NCBI GenBank assembly: GCA_036897485.1
Contig: JAYMTF010000763.1
Coordinates: 1 to 30,545 of the forward strand
Direction: 5' to 3'
Source of the DNA: Pelargonium nanum
Lineage: Eukaryota; Streptophyta; Magnoliopsida; Geraniales; Geraniaceae
DNA: 30,545 bases
Shown here: piece by piece, positions 9,970 through 21,693 of the stretch
Numbering within the stretch: position 1 is the first letter of the stretch
Layout of the letters: the number at the start of each line of letters is the position of its first letter
Position numbers and translations under genes: made by a program
Notes under the pieces: generated by a model
What the model was told of the DNA's origin: nothing
Databases searched by the model: none
What the model saw: the letters and a program-made list of their open reading frames with translations, nothing else

Positions 9970-12900
9970 TCATCCCAAAACTCTACATCTCCTAATAAAC
10001 TTGTTTGACAAATTTACATGTCGACTCCATAAGCTTCGCGCCTCTGGGAAACCAATCTCAAGCCATGGCTTTGCCGGGCCACTGAAATGTATTACTGCAG
10101 CAGAGTCCATTACTTCTCTGGGAACTTCTGGTGACCGATGGCCTAACCCAGTCACGTGCCAGTATGGATCAATAGGATGCACTTGACCCTTGAAAGCAAT
10201 CAAGGCAGGTGGAAGATCTCCTGGATGCCATAATGCAAACCCAGAATCGTGGTTCTGCAAAACAAAATTATGTTAATATGATGCATTACCAATTCATCAA
10301 GTCAAATGAAGATTGTGCTTACTAGTTTCAGCCAATGATGATAAGAAGCCGTGATGTTGCTCCTTCTCCAAGCTTCAAGATCGAATACATTCACCCCGTA
10401 AAGCCAAGCACAACGCTCCTCGTCAAAGTTGGATGAAATGGTTGGATGGGAGAAGTTCAAGTAGTCCTTATACTTTCTTCCTGGGCAACAATTGTCTCCA
10501 CACCACGAATCAACAACTGCGCCAATGATTTTCTCATTGAGATCCAGTTCCCACAAAGATGAAATGTCTTGTTGTACTACAATGTCATCGTCCAAGAATA
10601 TTATCTTTTTAAGATCTGGGAACAACTGTGTGTGCAGCCCATAAGAAGTCAGATAATGCATCAATCTTCCTTTAACTGTTGATCAGATCACAAGACATGA
10701 AAGTATATGGAGTGTAATTACCTCAGGAATATATATTCGAAGATGATTCAAGAGGCAAAGGCAGCTGGGGCTTAGTGCCTCTGTGTATCTTTTATGCTCC
10801 CCCTTATACTCCAACACATCTTTCAAGTTTTGATAGTAATGAGCCCATGTTAGTCTATGAATCTCTAATATTTCTTTGACTCCAACATTAACTTCCTCAG
10901 CCCAATAGTATTGATGCAATCCTTTAACTTCCACTATTGCTGGTTTTATAGAATTAGTTGCAAACCATGCGTGCATTGGAGTGTAAGTTTTCTTGTCTGT
11001 GACTATGTGAAATACCAGTTTTTCAGGATTGACTGAATGCTGAATGGTAGAAGAAACAACCACAGAGGCAGCAAGGACATTATCAGTTAGGAGAACCACA
11101 TGGTTGAAGGAAGGATCAATGAGGCGAAAAACATATTCTGGTGAAGGTAATCGAGCTCGAGCCATAGCATTTACTGCATACTCTTCTGCCAATTTGAGGC
11201 AAAAACAATGTAGGCTCTTAGGGACACCATGTGAAGCTAAATGCCAGTAAATAGATTCCTGCTGTTTGGCTAATTGAACATTGCGCTCCATCCTCAGTAA
11301 CTGCATATTCATTTGAACGAAAAATAACTTTAGGCTGTAAGCTTAGCACTGGATATTATCCAATTTCCTACAACATCTAGTCACCCATAAAACTAACCTT
11401 TCTAACCAAATTTTCCGCCCTAACCAAACTATGTACAACTGTGAGACTATTTGTTAGAATTACTCCTCGTAGGCCCAAGCACTACATATTTCCATGAGAT
11501 TGCAGGAGCATTTATATGTCAGCACAGCCCTTGGTAACTGGCTTTTACTTTTTAGTCACAAACACAAACACGCACAGAGATAGAGATATAGATAAAATCA
11601 TGCACAGATCTGCCCCCGGTCAAAAGCAGATATCAGAAGCATATTTTTTGAAGATTTAAATTGTTCCCCAACTATGTTGTATGGCTCCGAATGCAGGGCT
11701 CCAAAGAGAAAAGTTGTAAAACTAGGAATGATGAGATTAGGGATGCGATTATTCGGGCAACAATTGGGAAAATGAAAACCATTTATTAAGGTTGTCTGGA
11801 CATGTGACTCTTAAGGAAATGTGAGAGGATTCAGTTATGATACACTAAAATAAGTATGTGTGGAGATAAGTTAGCATGAAAAGAAGTAATGAAGAAAGAC
11901 ATAACAATACTTGGTTTAACAGATGAGATAGCATTAGATAGAATGGAGCCTATGGGTAGAAAGAATACAAGCAGAAGATCACAAAGTATTTTGCTGAAGG
12001 ATTCATGTGGCCTGCCCCACATTGTTTGAAAAATGGTTTTGTTGTTAGTGTACATAGTTCTCCACATATGATAATAGATGCAAATTGTTGGGCCCAAACC
12101 TGACCTTGTTATAAGTGATAGACTGTACGAGAAATTATGCTTACCATTTACCAATGGAGAAACAGATAGAATGTGGAGTAAAAAACACAGAAAACAGAAC
12201 AATACATCAAATGGGGCAAATACAGACAAAAGTGTAGTTAAGAAATTATACCATTGCCTTGGTCTTGAAGGCAAAGGCCTTAATGTCTTGTCTGTTTGAT
12301 GCCATATCCTTCACAAGCTCATTGAATGACTGTAAAGAACCCTCTTCGTTACTGTTACCGTCCTTTGCCTCCAGTAATGCTCTAGTCAGTTCTTCTCTCA
12401 GCCTCTTTATGTACATGCAGAATCACAACACATATCATTCATCAACAGCAATTTCCAACCATTGATCCCACAAACCGTGTTGACAATATGTAAATGATGA
12501 TGTGGTCACAACTCACATGGGAACCCAAAAAGCTTATCATTTCATGCATCATAATCATGAAGGTCTCTTTTAGTCAAAAAGAAAGGGGAAAAATGCTTCT
12601 TCCTATTCCTATTATATTCCCATATGGCTGCTTCCACATCACAGAAAAGCTTGTTCCAACATAGAGACAGAGTGGAAGAGGTCAAATAGCTGTGGAAATA
12701 GAAATAGGACCCCACCAATTATTGCAATTCTTTCTTTATGAATTAATTATTTTATGTACTAGTAGGTAATGAAATAAAATAAAAAATTATTATTGCAGCA
12801 CAATTGGCCACGTGTCAGTGAAAGAGAATAGTGGATATGAAATACCGACATTTTGCATAAATTGCACTTATCCATGAACTGTACTTATTTTTTAGGACAA

Positions 12901-14189
12901 AAATACCACTGGCTAGTTCCTGGTTTGACCAAAATGCCCTTTCTAGTGTTTTTCAGGGAAAAAAAACAAATGCACAGAAAGAGAAAAAAGTCTCAGCAAA
13001 ACTTCTATACAGTAAGACCCAAATAAATCAATGGAAGATGTCTCCTTACAAAGTAAAACTCAAATTCCCTTGAATGAATTTGTAGATGTGAATAGCAAGA
13101 GCCCGCTCAAATTCATTTTATTTTTGTTTTGGCTGAGATATGCAATAGAAATTTACCTTTAATGAAACAATCATCATAAAGTTAATTGAATTATTTGAAA
13201 CCCTCCTAAAAAAGCTAAAATGATTGATCCCTATTATAGCTAATAAGGCTAAAGATGTCTGGACCAAAATAACACTCAACTGAGAGCAACCCAGAAAAAA
13301 AATGAGAAAAACAAGTACACGAGCTCTTTGTATTGGGCAAATAATAAAATTTGTACAAAAGTTCAAGACCCAAGTCAATTTGGAAGACAATGAGAGAATA
13401 GAAAAACACGAGTAGGTGACAAATCATGATAATGCTAGCTAGTAGTCTTAATCATGGATGATGAAGATTATTCTTTCTTCAACTTGTAAAATAAAATTAA
13501 AAAAATTGTTTCTCAATAGTTTACTTCTGAATAAAATAAAATATCCAAAAGGTATCAGCATAAAATTCCAAATTCCAAATTCCAAATCACTAGTAGTAAT
13601 TGCTAACTTGTAATTCACTCAACAACCCCAATACTTGTCTTCTTAAATATGCATAGTTCCGTATCAAGATCCCATTAAACACTTCTACATAATTGAATGA
13701 AGTTCATGCTGTACAAAAATATGTAGTGTAGAAATAAAAAACCAAAATTATTATGATTTGAAGAAAATACATACCAGAGAAGTGTCACTCCCACTGAAAA
13801 ATCTCCATCCTGTACAATCTGCATTTTATATATACACACAATAAAAATGCAGTACAAGTAATTAGGGCACAAGGGACAGCGAAATCAGCCAAACAGCTGG
13901 AATGCACAGAAATAGAAATACTGTAAAAAATCACAGCGAAGTGAAACAGTAGAAGAAGAAGAAGACAATATCAAAAATTACCAGGAGAGGAAGAGCAAAC
14001 AGCGGCAGATTCGAGCATCAAAAAGGCGATTCTAACGAAAAGAAAGGGCAAAAGTAGTCCGAGCACCAACACCACCGGCATCACCGACCGGCTCCAAATC
14101 CGCCGGGTCTTGCCGCCGCCGATGCCTCCGGCAGCGGCGGCGGAAATGGTGACTCTCTTAATCCCCGTGGTGGAAATATAGAACTTCAT
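9970..14189 (-). CDS. GAUT15: GAUT15-type galacturonosyltransferase (GT8 family)
   Basis: Six exons in transcript order are 14189-13982, 13818-13775, 12404-12252, 11300-10722, 10625-10323 and 10254-9970. All have GT..AG junctions and keep frame, giving 523 aa (Arabidopsis GAUT15 is about 540 from memory). The protein is a type II Golgi membrane protein with a short cytosolic N terminus ([16 protein letters not shown], shared with GAUT15), one membrane segment at about 36-58, a stem, and the GT8 catalytic domain. The metal-binding FLDDD lies at 338-342 and HxxGxxKPW at 485-493. The cysteine-rich [19 protein letters not shown] also fits GAUT15 rather than GAUT12-14. The GAUT family adds galacturonate from UDP-GalA to pectin. 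GAUT15's own activity is not well established. The 44-nt exon 2 ([10 protein letters not shown]) is easy to miss. A LINE relic lies in the 951-nt intron 11301-12251. Confidence 0.93.
11665..11960 (+). mobile_element. LINE (L1-like) ORF2 3'-end relic
   Basis: Translated pieces match the C-terminal tail of plant L1-type ORF2. MLYGSEC starts near 11676, [16 protein letters not shown] near 11725, RLSGHV near 11788 and [20 protein letters not shown] near 11887. These correspond to the consensus 'LYGSECW ... IRNEDIR ... RLRWFGHV ... KKDMxxLGLTEDMALDR'. Frames shift between pieces and stops interrupt them, so it is an old inactive 5'-truncated copy. It lies antisense in a GAUT15 intron. No tail or target-site duplication was identified. 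Confidence 0.72.
13558..13588 (+). repeat. (AAATTCC)n short tandem repeat
   Basis: Three to four AAATTCC units lie in the 1370-nt intron of the GAUT15 gene. Confidence 0.7.
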
Positions 14190-14510
14190 GTTCGAAATAA
14201 CCTTGTTTCAGTAGCGATCGAGAGAACCTCTGAAAAGTAATCCATGAATCGATTGGAATCGAATAGAATCGATTGCAGTAGCGGATACTGGTGCTCAGAT
14301 GACAAGATCTGATGGTGAGTTCATCGTAGATTGCGATTCTGGGAGTGGAAATGAAACTTGGAAGAAGATGAAGAATCAAGAGAGCATTGAATGAAAGAAT
14401 GAGAAGTTGCAGAGTGTTGAATTAGTGAATTGAATAGAAGAAAAAGAAGAAGAGATTGTGGTGAGGAGCTAGAAATCAAAAAAGTGTGGAGGTTTGGAGA
14501 GTGAAGAAGA
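14190..14510 (-). other. GAUT15: GAUT15 5'UTR and core promoter (approximate)
   Basis: Read on the minus strand, the leader is pyrimidine-rich (TCTTCTTC-type runs). It includes a tiny upstream ORF (ATG CTC TCT TGA, starting at 14397) if transcription starts far enough upstream. No clear TATA box was found, so the start site is unassigned. Confidence 0.4.
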
Positions 14511-15044
14511 TCACGCTGCTACTGCTATTGATGTACAGACTCTCACTCACTCACTGCTCTGCTCTGCTCTGTACTCTGTTCTGTCTCTCTTTTATCTGAT
14601 TATCTCTCAATCTTACTTACTCCAATTATGTATTTATTCTAAACTATTACTAGTATTTATTTTGTATTCAGACATTTCATCTATAAATGCTTTGTTTATA
14701 CATTTTTATATTTATTTTAATTTTTAGTTAAAACCGACCTAAAATAAATAAAATTGTATACATATTTTACAGAGGCTTTAAGGTTCTAGGAGGCGGAGTT
14801 AGATGCTGAGGTCTTTCTCTAAAATTCTTGTATTATGCACGTATGTATAAATATGTGCGAGAATTTGTCATGAGAGTAATTATGGTCTATTTATTAATTC
14901 AAAATCTCTTTGTTCCTTTCAAGCATTACGCGATTCATGTGAGCTACTAGGAGCGCCTATCGATTCAGGTAGCGTCTTAGTGTCCCAATGAGGCATAAGA
15001 CCTTTGGTGTGTCTTTGTAAGGAGAGTGTGAGGCTCGAGATTCA

Positions 15045-15245
15045 TTCTCTCTTATCCGACTTGCATGTGAGAAGAGTGTTATGTGATACTCCTGAATTAA
15101 GTCAATCATCCACATGAGGCCTACATCTATCTCTCTTATTCGATCGTAAGGCCGAGTGTCAAGTGATACTCCGGACTTAAGTCTATCTCTCTTATCCAAC
15201 TTTCACATAGAGAAAGTGTTAAGAAATCTCACATTGAAATGATGT
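15045..15245. repeat. Three imperfect 55-85-bp repeats
   Basis: Units begin with CTCTCTTATYCGA/CTCTCTTATCCAAC near 15047, 15131 and 15187. They continue with GAGTGTYAWGTGATACTCC and TTAAGTC in the first two. The third runs into AGTGTTAAGAAATCTCACATTG. Periods are unequal, so these are decayed tandem copies. Confidence 0.55.
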
Positions 15246-16878
15246 GAAGTCAATTACGACTTGAAAATACTAGTTAAGCTCTCTATCTATCAACTTAGAC
15301 ATCTGAGTTAAAATAACGTTCAAAAGTAACAAAGTCAGCAATTTTAAACTCGTTCATTTATAATTTCTGCGTAATTAAATTTATAAAATAAAACAAAATA
15401 ATAGAATAATAGTTTTTCTTTTTATATTAAGTGTCTTATTTCTCCTTCATTATTTCAAGTGTCCTCGTATGAATTTGTTAATAAATGTTGCAACAAATGC
15501 TGCCCAACTACTTCTACTCTATTGGTTCATTTTGGTTTCTCTTTGGTCATTGCCAAATTCATCTTTAACAATTAGAAACTATCTTGATTCTTGACAATAA
15601 GTCAAAAGGATCCACTTTTATGAGATTTTACTTTAAAATTATTAACCCATTAACGTCCACAATCTTTTGCTTAAACACTATTGATTTCATCAGATTTTTT
15701 CTTCTTTCCTTTACCGACAGTTGATAAATCTTAAAATCAATAGTTTAAAGACAGATTTGAAATCTTTAATAATAAGAGATGGTGACCATCTAGTCTCCAT
15801 CTTTCACTATCGTTGAAATACACTCCATTAATTATACTTATTGTTATTAATTACTAAAGATTGAGATCTAAATTGTATTTTAATATTTTTTTTCTAACTC
15901 GGAAATTTTAGAAAAGTGGGCACGAGATCAACATCTTTAATATATATCACATCCAGACTAATCTATCAAGGGTGGCAAAACTCTTTCTATCAAGTTTTAG
16001 CGCAATTGTATTCAACAGTATTGCAATTTGATTGTAATTAAGCTTTTGATCTTAGATTTAACCATATTATCTATTTCTCTCATGTGATTGTGTAAATGGT
16101 ATTGTTAATTGTTTCATAAGAGTGTTTGTAAAAATTATTGAGTTTAAGTCATGTTATCACATTGATTTTGTAATCGGGTTTATAAAAATTTTGGACGGCT
16201 AAATATATGTGTCTTATTTTTTTATTAATTCTAACAAACACGCTTCAACGATAAGTTGATGGTTCAAGATGAATTGCTTGAGCAAATAGTTTGAATTGTT
16301 TTGATAACACTAGGTTGTCATCCCTTTATTTTAGTTGCGTAATATAAACAATTACGACTATGTGCATTGTTTTTATTCTTAGACTAATACATTTTAACAA
16401 TGACAATGTCGAATTCTCACAAAAAGCTATACAAAATGTAGAAATTCTCGATTAATTTAATCTCATTGAATGATTAGTCATCTATATAACCGTTAGGAAA
16501 TCACATCAAATGTAATGTACCAAAGTGTCACAACTTACATATACATTATTCTCGAGTTCAATGATATATGACTCGGGATAAAAATGTAGTTGTATTCTTA
16601 TAACAACATTTAGTAAATATCAAATCCTTAGGTCAAATAGATAATACATCTTACCAAAATTTTAAATTATCGTACAAATATATTTTTTATAAAAAGAATT
16701 TTTTTCAAAACAAATTATTTATATATGATGTGATACATTAACTTATTATAATATATAAGAATTGACTTGTATCATCATATTTTCAAATAATTTATAAGTG
16801 AACGAATTAAATTGATTTCCCTTCTAATTAACAGTGAAATATATAACTGTAATATTTGAAAGAGAAAAAAAAATATTA

Positions 16879-17047
16879 GCCATGATTTATTGGTTTAGAT
16901 TCTCAACCAATAAATCATCGCCAATGAGATGATGTCACCTCATCAATTAACATTTATACCGTCCCAATAAATTTGTGAACGCGGAGCGCCCGCCCGAATC
17001 CATTTCGATTGTGTCTTGACTGAGAATCTCAACAATAAATAATGGCA
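16879..17047. mobile_element. Foldback MITE-like element, about 26-bp terminal inverted repeats
   Basis: The left end GCCATGATTTATTGGTTTAG...TCTCA (16879-16905) is the near-complement of the right end TGAGAATCTCAACAATAAAT...GGC (17020-17047). The left side also forms its own perfect hairpin, with 14-bp arms ATGATTTATTGGTT (16882-16895) and AACCAATAAATCAT (16905-16918) around 9 nt. The element is about 169 bp with no coding capacity. No convincing target-site duplication is seen, so the family is unassigned. Confidence 0.55.
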
Positions 17048-18209
17048 TGAGATTCCAGGCATTCTATTTGAAAATATCATAAGTAACAACTACTTTTATC
17101 GGCACCTATGCATGATGACTAGTATTGCAATGTTCAATAATTTATATAATAACATTTGATCACCAACAAATTCACGACGGTATATAACTAGATTGTTGCT
17201 TTTGTATCAAGTCTCAAGATTTGAGTCGTTTCAAAGGACATTGATGAATCTAACATAAATGGTGTGTATCTAACATGTCATGTAAATTTAATGAAATGAC
17301 CAGATAATCCTAATTTTATTTTCAAAATAATCTCAAATATTTTGGAACACGTTAATTATGTTGAGGAAGAAAAGTCAAAGTAAGAATTTATTTACGCAGA
17401 GCATGAAATGAATCACATGCAGTTTAAATTTTGTGTACCCTAAACCAAAAGCATTAAAGATGAAAAGATAGGACGGAATATGGTAAGGTGCATCAGCATC
17501 ATCCATCGTGTGGGACTTGTTGGACCCCACAACATAGGCATGTAAATTTGTCTACCTTAGTTTCAGCAACGTAACATGCAATCTGGGACCCACTGTGGAC
17601 GTATGTATGATTGATGATTTGTATACGTGTTCGCATCCACTTGGTGTGGGCCCTTGAGCCACACATCCACATGCTGCTGTAGCTGATTATACACTTTTTA
17701 TCCATGTTGAGGTCAAGCAAATGTGGCCCATCATTAGAATTGTAAATTTATATCTTCGTTAGCTTTAAAGTATATCATTGTGAAATACGAGTTTGTATGT
17801 GAATTCTATGTATAATTTGATAATCGAAAGTGTGAAAATATCACAGATGAATCTCAAATTATCAATGCTTTATAGTTTTAGGAGTATTTATATTCACCAA
17901 ATCAAAGATATGAATAGCGATGTGTCATGTCATGATTGATTGCAAATGTGCTTGAGATTCATTATTGTGTCATGTATTCAAATGAGTCATACGAAATGAG
18001 GGTCCGTACATGACGTTTTTGTAGAGGCCTCGAGGGGAGCTTGGCCGATCGATGTCGCTCGTGTCTTCCGGGCGACCCTAGAGGAGGTGAAGTTAGGTTC
18101 TGAAAATATAATGAATGTGTTTGGAGGGGTCATTTTATCCTAAAAGATGTTCGGAGTCAAACCGGACATGTTTTTAGCTACCCAAATAAGGGCCCATAAT
18201 GAGTTGATT

Positions 18210-18325
18210 ATGGATTCTCATGTTATCATCGAGAAATAAACTTTTTTTTTTCTTTTTCTTTTTGAGCAACTCTAGAGAAAATGAAGTTGAGTTTCTAAAA
18301 TATAATGGATTCTCATGTTATCATC
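18210..18325 (-). mobile_element. Small retroposed insert flanked by 21-bp direct repeats
   Basis: An exact 21-bp word (ATGGATTCTCATG...CATC) occurs at 18210-18230 and 18305-18325. Between them is a T-rich run (18242-18263, an A tail read on the minus strand) and a body at 18264-18304. The body matches, at roughly three bases in four, the segment 18071-18113 upstream (CTAGAG..ATGAAGTT..TTCT.AAAATATA). Flanking repeats plus an A tail suggest LINE-mediated retroposition of a short fragment. Confidence 0.5.
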
Positions 18326-18332
18326 AGCTAAT

Positions 18333-18482
18333 TAACTTCATTTTTTACCAATTGACCTACACAACAGCGATAGCTCTCCCATTTAAACTTAGATAACCCA
18401 CAACATACCATCAACATGGAGACTCGAATCTGAAACCTCCAAAAAAATTCGAAACGCTTAAACCATTTGGTCCAATCTGCAC
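18333..18482 (-). mobile_element. tRNA-derived SINE, minus strand
   Basis: Read on the minus strand, A box-like TTGGACCAAATGG (18473-18461) is followed by B box-like GGTTTCAGATTCGAGTC (18437-18421). The body then contains GGGAGAGCTA..TGTGTAGGTCAATTGGTAAAAAATG. The same order and words occur in the 23455-23590 copy, so both belong to one family. Confidence 0.6.
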
Positions 18483-19250
18483 CTATAACTTCTTTTCTTC
18501 TTTTTATAAAGTAATAATAAAGATTAAGACACCTATTTTAAGATGAATGATAATATTATTGTTTGGTTGTTGTATTTATATCAACTTATAAGCTTAAATT
18601 AGCATATTCTTGAGTGATAATACTAAAACAGGAAGAGAGTGGTACATGGGACATGGTTTAGGCTGACAATTAGTTTGAAATGAAAGAGACAAAATAGGTG
18701 GTGTCCACTTCAAAATTATACTACATATAAGCTGTAATGCATCATCTTTTTGGTGCAGAAATTCATCACTGCACTTCATTCTTTTCATACAAATTATCAC
18801 TCCACTCCAACCATATAAACCATGCAACTTGCAGAATCATTGTTCTTTTCTGTAAGTTTCAACATGCTAATATTCAAAAGAAATCCAACTGAGTCATCAG
18901 TATGATAAATTCAAGTAAATCAAATTGTCTAGGTAAAACCCGTGACCCGAAACTCTTGCCTCCTGAAAGGCGGGTTAGGTCTTTCCCATTTGAACCCGTA
19001 AAAAAACCCACCCAAAACTCGAATTGCCAGTTCTTCACGAAGCAAAACTTTTAGACTTATGTGCAAAGCCCCACCACCTACCAAAACATGAGCAGCACGA
19101 GGGGTATATGCAAAAGCATAACTCTTCACCTAACAATGGAGGTACATCTCCAAACAGGTAGAAGCCAAAACCAGACAATGAATATTAACATGTTGCTTCG
19201 ACGCAAACAGTTGTACGCTATCAATGCATATCAATATCAACGTGACCATT

Positions 19251-19567
19251 GAAATGAAATATAAACAGAATGTCCAATTATCAGCCGATGAATAGATACC
19301 TTCATTGACTATAAATAAGAAACAATTACACATCCATAAGCTTGCAAGCTTAGAGCACATAATACATCTTGACGAACTGAAGTTCATCAAAATCACAACA
19401 TACAAACTAAATTTAGCAGACAATAACTCGTAGTGAAATTTATGCTAGCAATTATTGTGAAATAATAACGGGACTGATGAATGATGGTAATTAACGACAT
19501 GAAGTAACTGAAATGCTAGTAGCTAGAAGAGAATCGAGAAAGGTTTGGACTGACCAGTGAACACTAA
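19251..19567 (-). other. Probable RHM 3'UTR and downstream flank
   Basis: These 317 bp after the RHM stop codon have no coding signal. The poly(A) site was not resolved. Confidence 0.4.
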
Positions 19568-21686
19568 TCAGGCAGAGCTTTTCTTGTTCTTGTTGGGTTC
19601 AAACACGTACTTAATGAGTGATTCCTTAATAGATAACAGCTCTGGGAACTCTTTCTTCAACTTGGATGCATCCATATCATTGTTGCTTCTAGGGGCAACG
19701 ATCACCTTGGCCTGCTCTTCCAATGTGAAGTTAGACCACTTGTAGTTGGGATCAATGTAGCTCTTGTACATCTCCAAGATCTCATTGTGACTCACAACCC
19801 CAGGATTTGTGAAGTTCCATATACCCCTGCAGTTCCTTTTCGCCATCTCAACTGAAATTGGTAGAAGCTCATCCAAGATGGTCATGCTGTTTGGAATGTT
19901 AACCACTTTGTCGTATCGCGCAATCTTTGTGATGAAGTTTCGTGGATTGGTGAGGTCTGATGATATTGGCATCCGAACTCTGAGGGTGCAGACATTATCA
20001 TATTCTTTCAAAAGCTCTTCAACCTGGGAAAGAAGTTACAGACAGGCATTATTGGGCTGCAAAATTAGAAACAAATTACAAAATGGAAATAAGAAACAAG
20101 CAGACGGTTTAAGGAATCACCATGGCTTTGGTTTTAGAGTAAAATGAACCAGTGAAATTGGGTGTGTCTTCCTCCTTGAACCCAATGCCTGACCCCAAGG
20201 GATGTTCAGCGTCATACTCAAAAATACAACCAGTGGCATAATTCATCATCAGGAGTCCATGCTCTCTGCAGACGTCTGCCAAGGTTAATGTACCAACAAC
20301 ATTGGTGCGAATTGTCTCTGGTTTATGAGATTCGCACCAGTCCACATTAGGCCTACCGGTCACTCCAGCAGCATTAAAGACATGTGTTGGCTTCACATTA
20401 CGAATATCAGCCAACAGCTGTGATCGGTCCTGCAAACGCCCTTTTCCATACTCATATGGAATTCCTTGCTTCTCACAAATCTTCCCAAGAAGGCCTCCGA
20501 TCCATCCTGTTCTGCCATAAATTAAGAATTTCATGGCCGGTTTCTGAGAAGGTGAAGTGTTCTTTGAACCAGGAACTACCATTTGGTTTTGAATAGGATT
20601 GTTGACCTTATCAAGGGAAGCAGACTTGCTCAAGTCAGACCCATTGGCTTCATTTCCAGGAACCATCAGCATTCTTGGATGAGGGAGCAATGCTCCGGAG
20701 ACATCTCCCCACCAATCGGGACTGTTGACGTACCATTCCATAGTCTTCTTCAGGCCTTCTTCCCACGAAGTCCGTTCAGACCATCCCAAGTTCTTCAGCT
20801 TCTGATCGTCCAAGAAGTACCTCTGGTCATTGAAAGGCCTGTTTTCAACAAACTTAATTTGTGCATCTGGGTTCAAAGAGAAAAGGTTGCAGATATCCTT
20901 AGCTACATCGATCACTCTCCTTTCTTTCTTTGTCCCGATGTTGTAAACATGGCCAACCTCACCCTTGTGAAGAATGACTTCAAATGCCTCAGCAACATCC
21001 TCACAGTATAGATAACTCCGCACATTTGATCCATCCCCGTGAATGGGCAGAGGCTTTCCTTCCATGGCCAAAAGGATGAACTTTGGAATCAGCTTTTCTG
21101 GGAACTGATTTGGCCCATAGACGTTGTTTCCTCTGGTAGTTATCACAGGTAACCCATAAGATCGCCCATATGCCATAACAAGCATTTCCGCTCCAGCTTT
21201 AGTTGCAGAATACGGGTTGGTTGGAAGAAGCTGCGAAGCCTCGTGATTTCCCACCACAGCATCCTCATCAGTCTCTCCGTATACCTCATCTGTGCTCACA
21301 TGAATGAACCTTTTGATCTGCCCAGTGACCTTGCATGCTTCAAGCAGAACATGAGTGCCATAAATGTTGTTTTTGGTGAATTCGAAACTGTTACCGAAGG
21401 AGTTGTCAACATGAGTCTGGGCGGCAAAGTGCATAATGGTGTCGATAGACTCAGTGAGGAGGATGAAGTTGACTAGGTCAGCACTGGCAATGTCTCCCCT
21501 GATGAACTTGAAGTTAGGTGATGACCTCGAGGGATTGAGATTCTTCAGGTTTGAACAGTAATCCATCTTGTCGAGGACGACAATCTTGTAATCAGGGTAG
21601 CTCCTGATGAGCCGGTTGCAAACATGGGATGCAATGAAGCCAGCAGCTCCAGTAATGAGGATATTCTTTGGTGTGTATCCAGCCAT
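19568..21686 (-). CDS. RHM1: UDP-L-rhamnose synthase (RHM), bifunctional
   Basis: Two coding exons, 21686-20121 and 20023-19568, with donor ATG|GTGATT and acceptor TTTCCCAG. The product is 673 aa, close to the roughly 670 aa of Arabidopsis RHM1-3. The N-terminal half is a UDP-glucose 4,6-dehydratase: nucleotide-binding GAAGFIA at 13-19, STDEVYG at 131-137 and YSATK at 159-163. A variable linker spans about 340-384. The C-terminal half is the UDP-4-keto-6-deoxyglucose 3,5-epimerase/4-keto-reductase: GRTGWIG at 391-397 and YSKTK at 516-520. Together they convert UDP-glucose to UDP-L-rhamnose, using NAD+ and NADPH, for rhamnogalacturonan I, flavonoid rhamnosides and glycans. The enzyme is cytosolic. 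All motifs look intact. The numeral 1 is a guess, because RHM1/2/3 paralogues cannot be separated by eye. Confidence 0.94.
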
Positions 21687-21693
21687 ATCGAAC

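Larger units (their letters stand above)
14511..19250. other. Repeat-rich intergenic region between GAUT15 and RHM
   Basis: No gene was recognised in about 4.7 kb. The open frames are short and composition-biased. Contents listed separately are imperfect repeats at 15045-15245, a foldback MITE at 16879-17047, a small retroposon at 18210-18325 and a SINE at 18333-18482. Two TCP-type sites lie at 17586-17593 (GGACCCAC) and 17646-17653 (GTGGGCCC). At 18930-19030, ACCCG words (AACCCGTGACCCGAAAC, GGCGGGTTAGGT) ending in CGAATTGCC hint at a further decayed hAT-type MITE. The left part presumably holds the GAUT15 promoter and the far right the RHM 3' flank. Confidence 0.55.

Noticed and set aside
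11831-12274. 147-aa minus-strand frame in a GAUT15 intron
   Set aside because: It is the antisense of the LINE relic running into GAUT15 exon 3. There are no domains, and the frame is hydrophobic from A/T bias.
14158-14379. Open frame overlapping the GAUT15 start in another frame
   Set aside because: It begins at TTG, not ATG, and its peptide resembles nothing. It is explained by GAUT15 leader and exon 1.
18929-19129. 66-aa minus-strand frame ending in RRQEFRVTGFT
   Set aside because: The end is made of ACCCG-type repeat words that look like decayed MITE DNA, with no start context or domain.
20583-21011. 142-aa plus-strand frame inside RHM
   Set aside because: It is an antisense shadow of the long RHM exon. 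The RHM frame is fully conserved in motifs and length.
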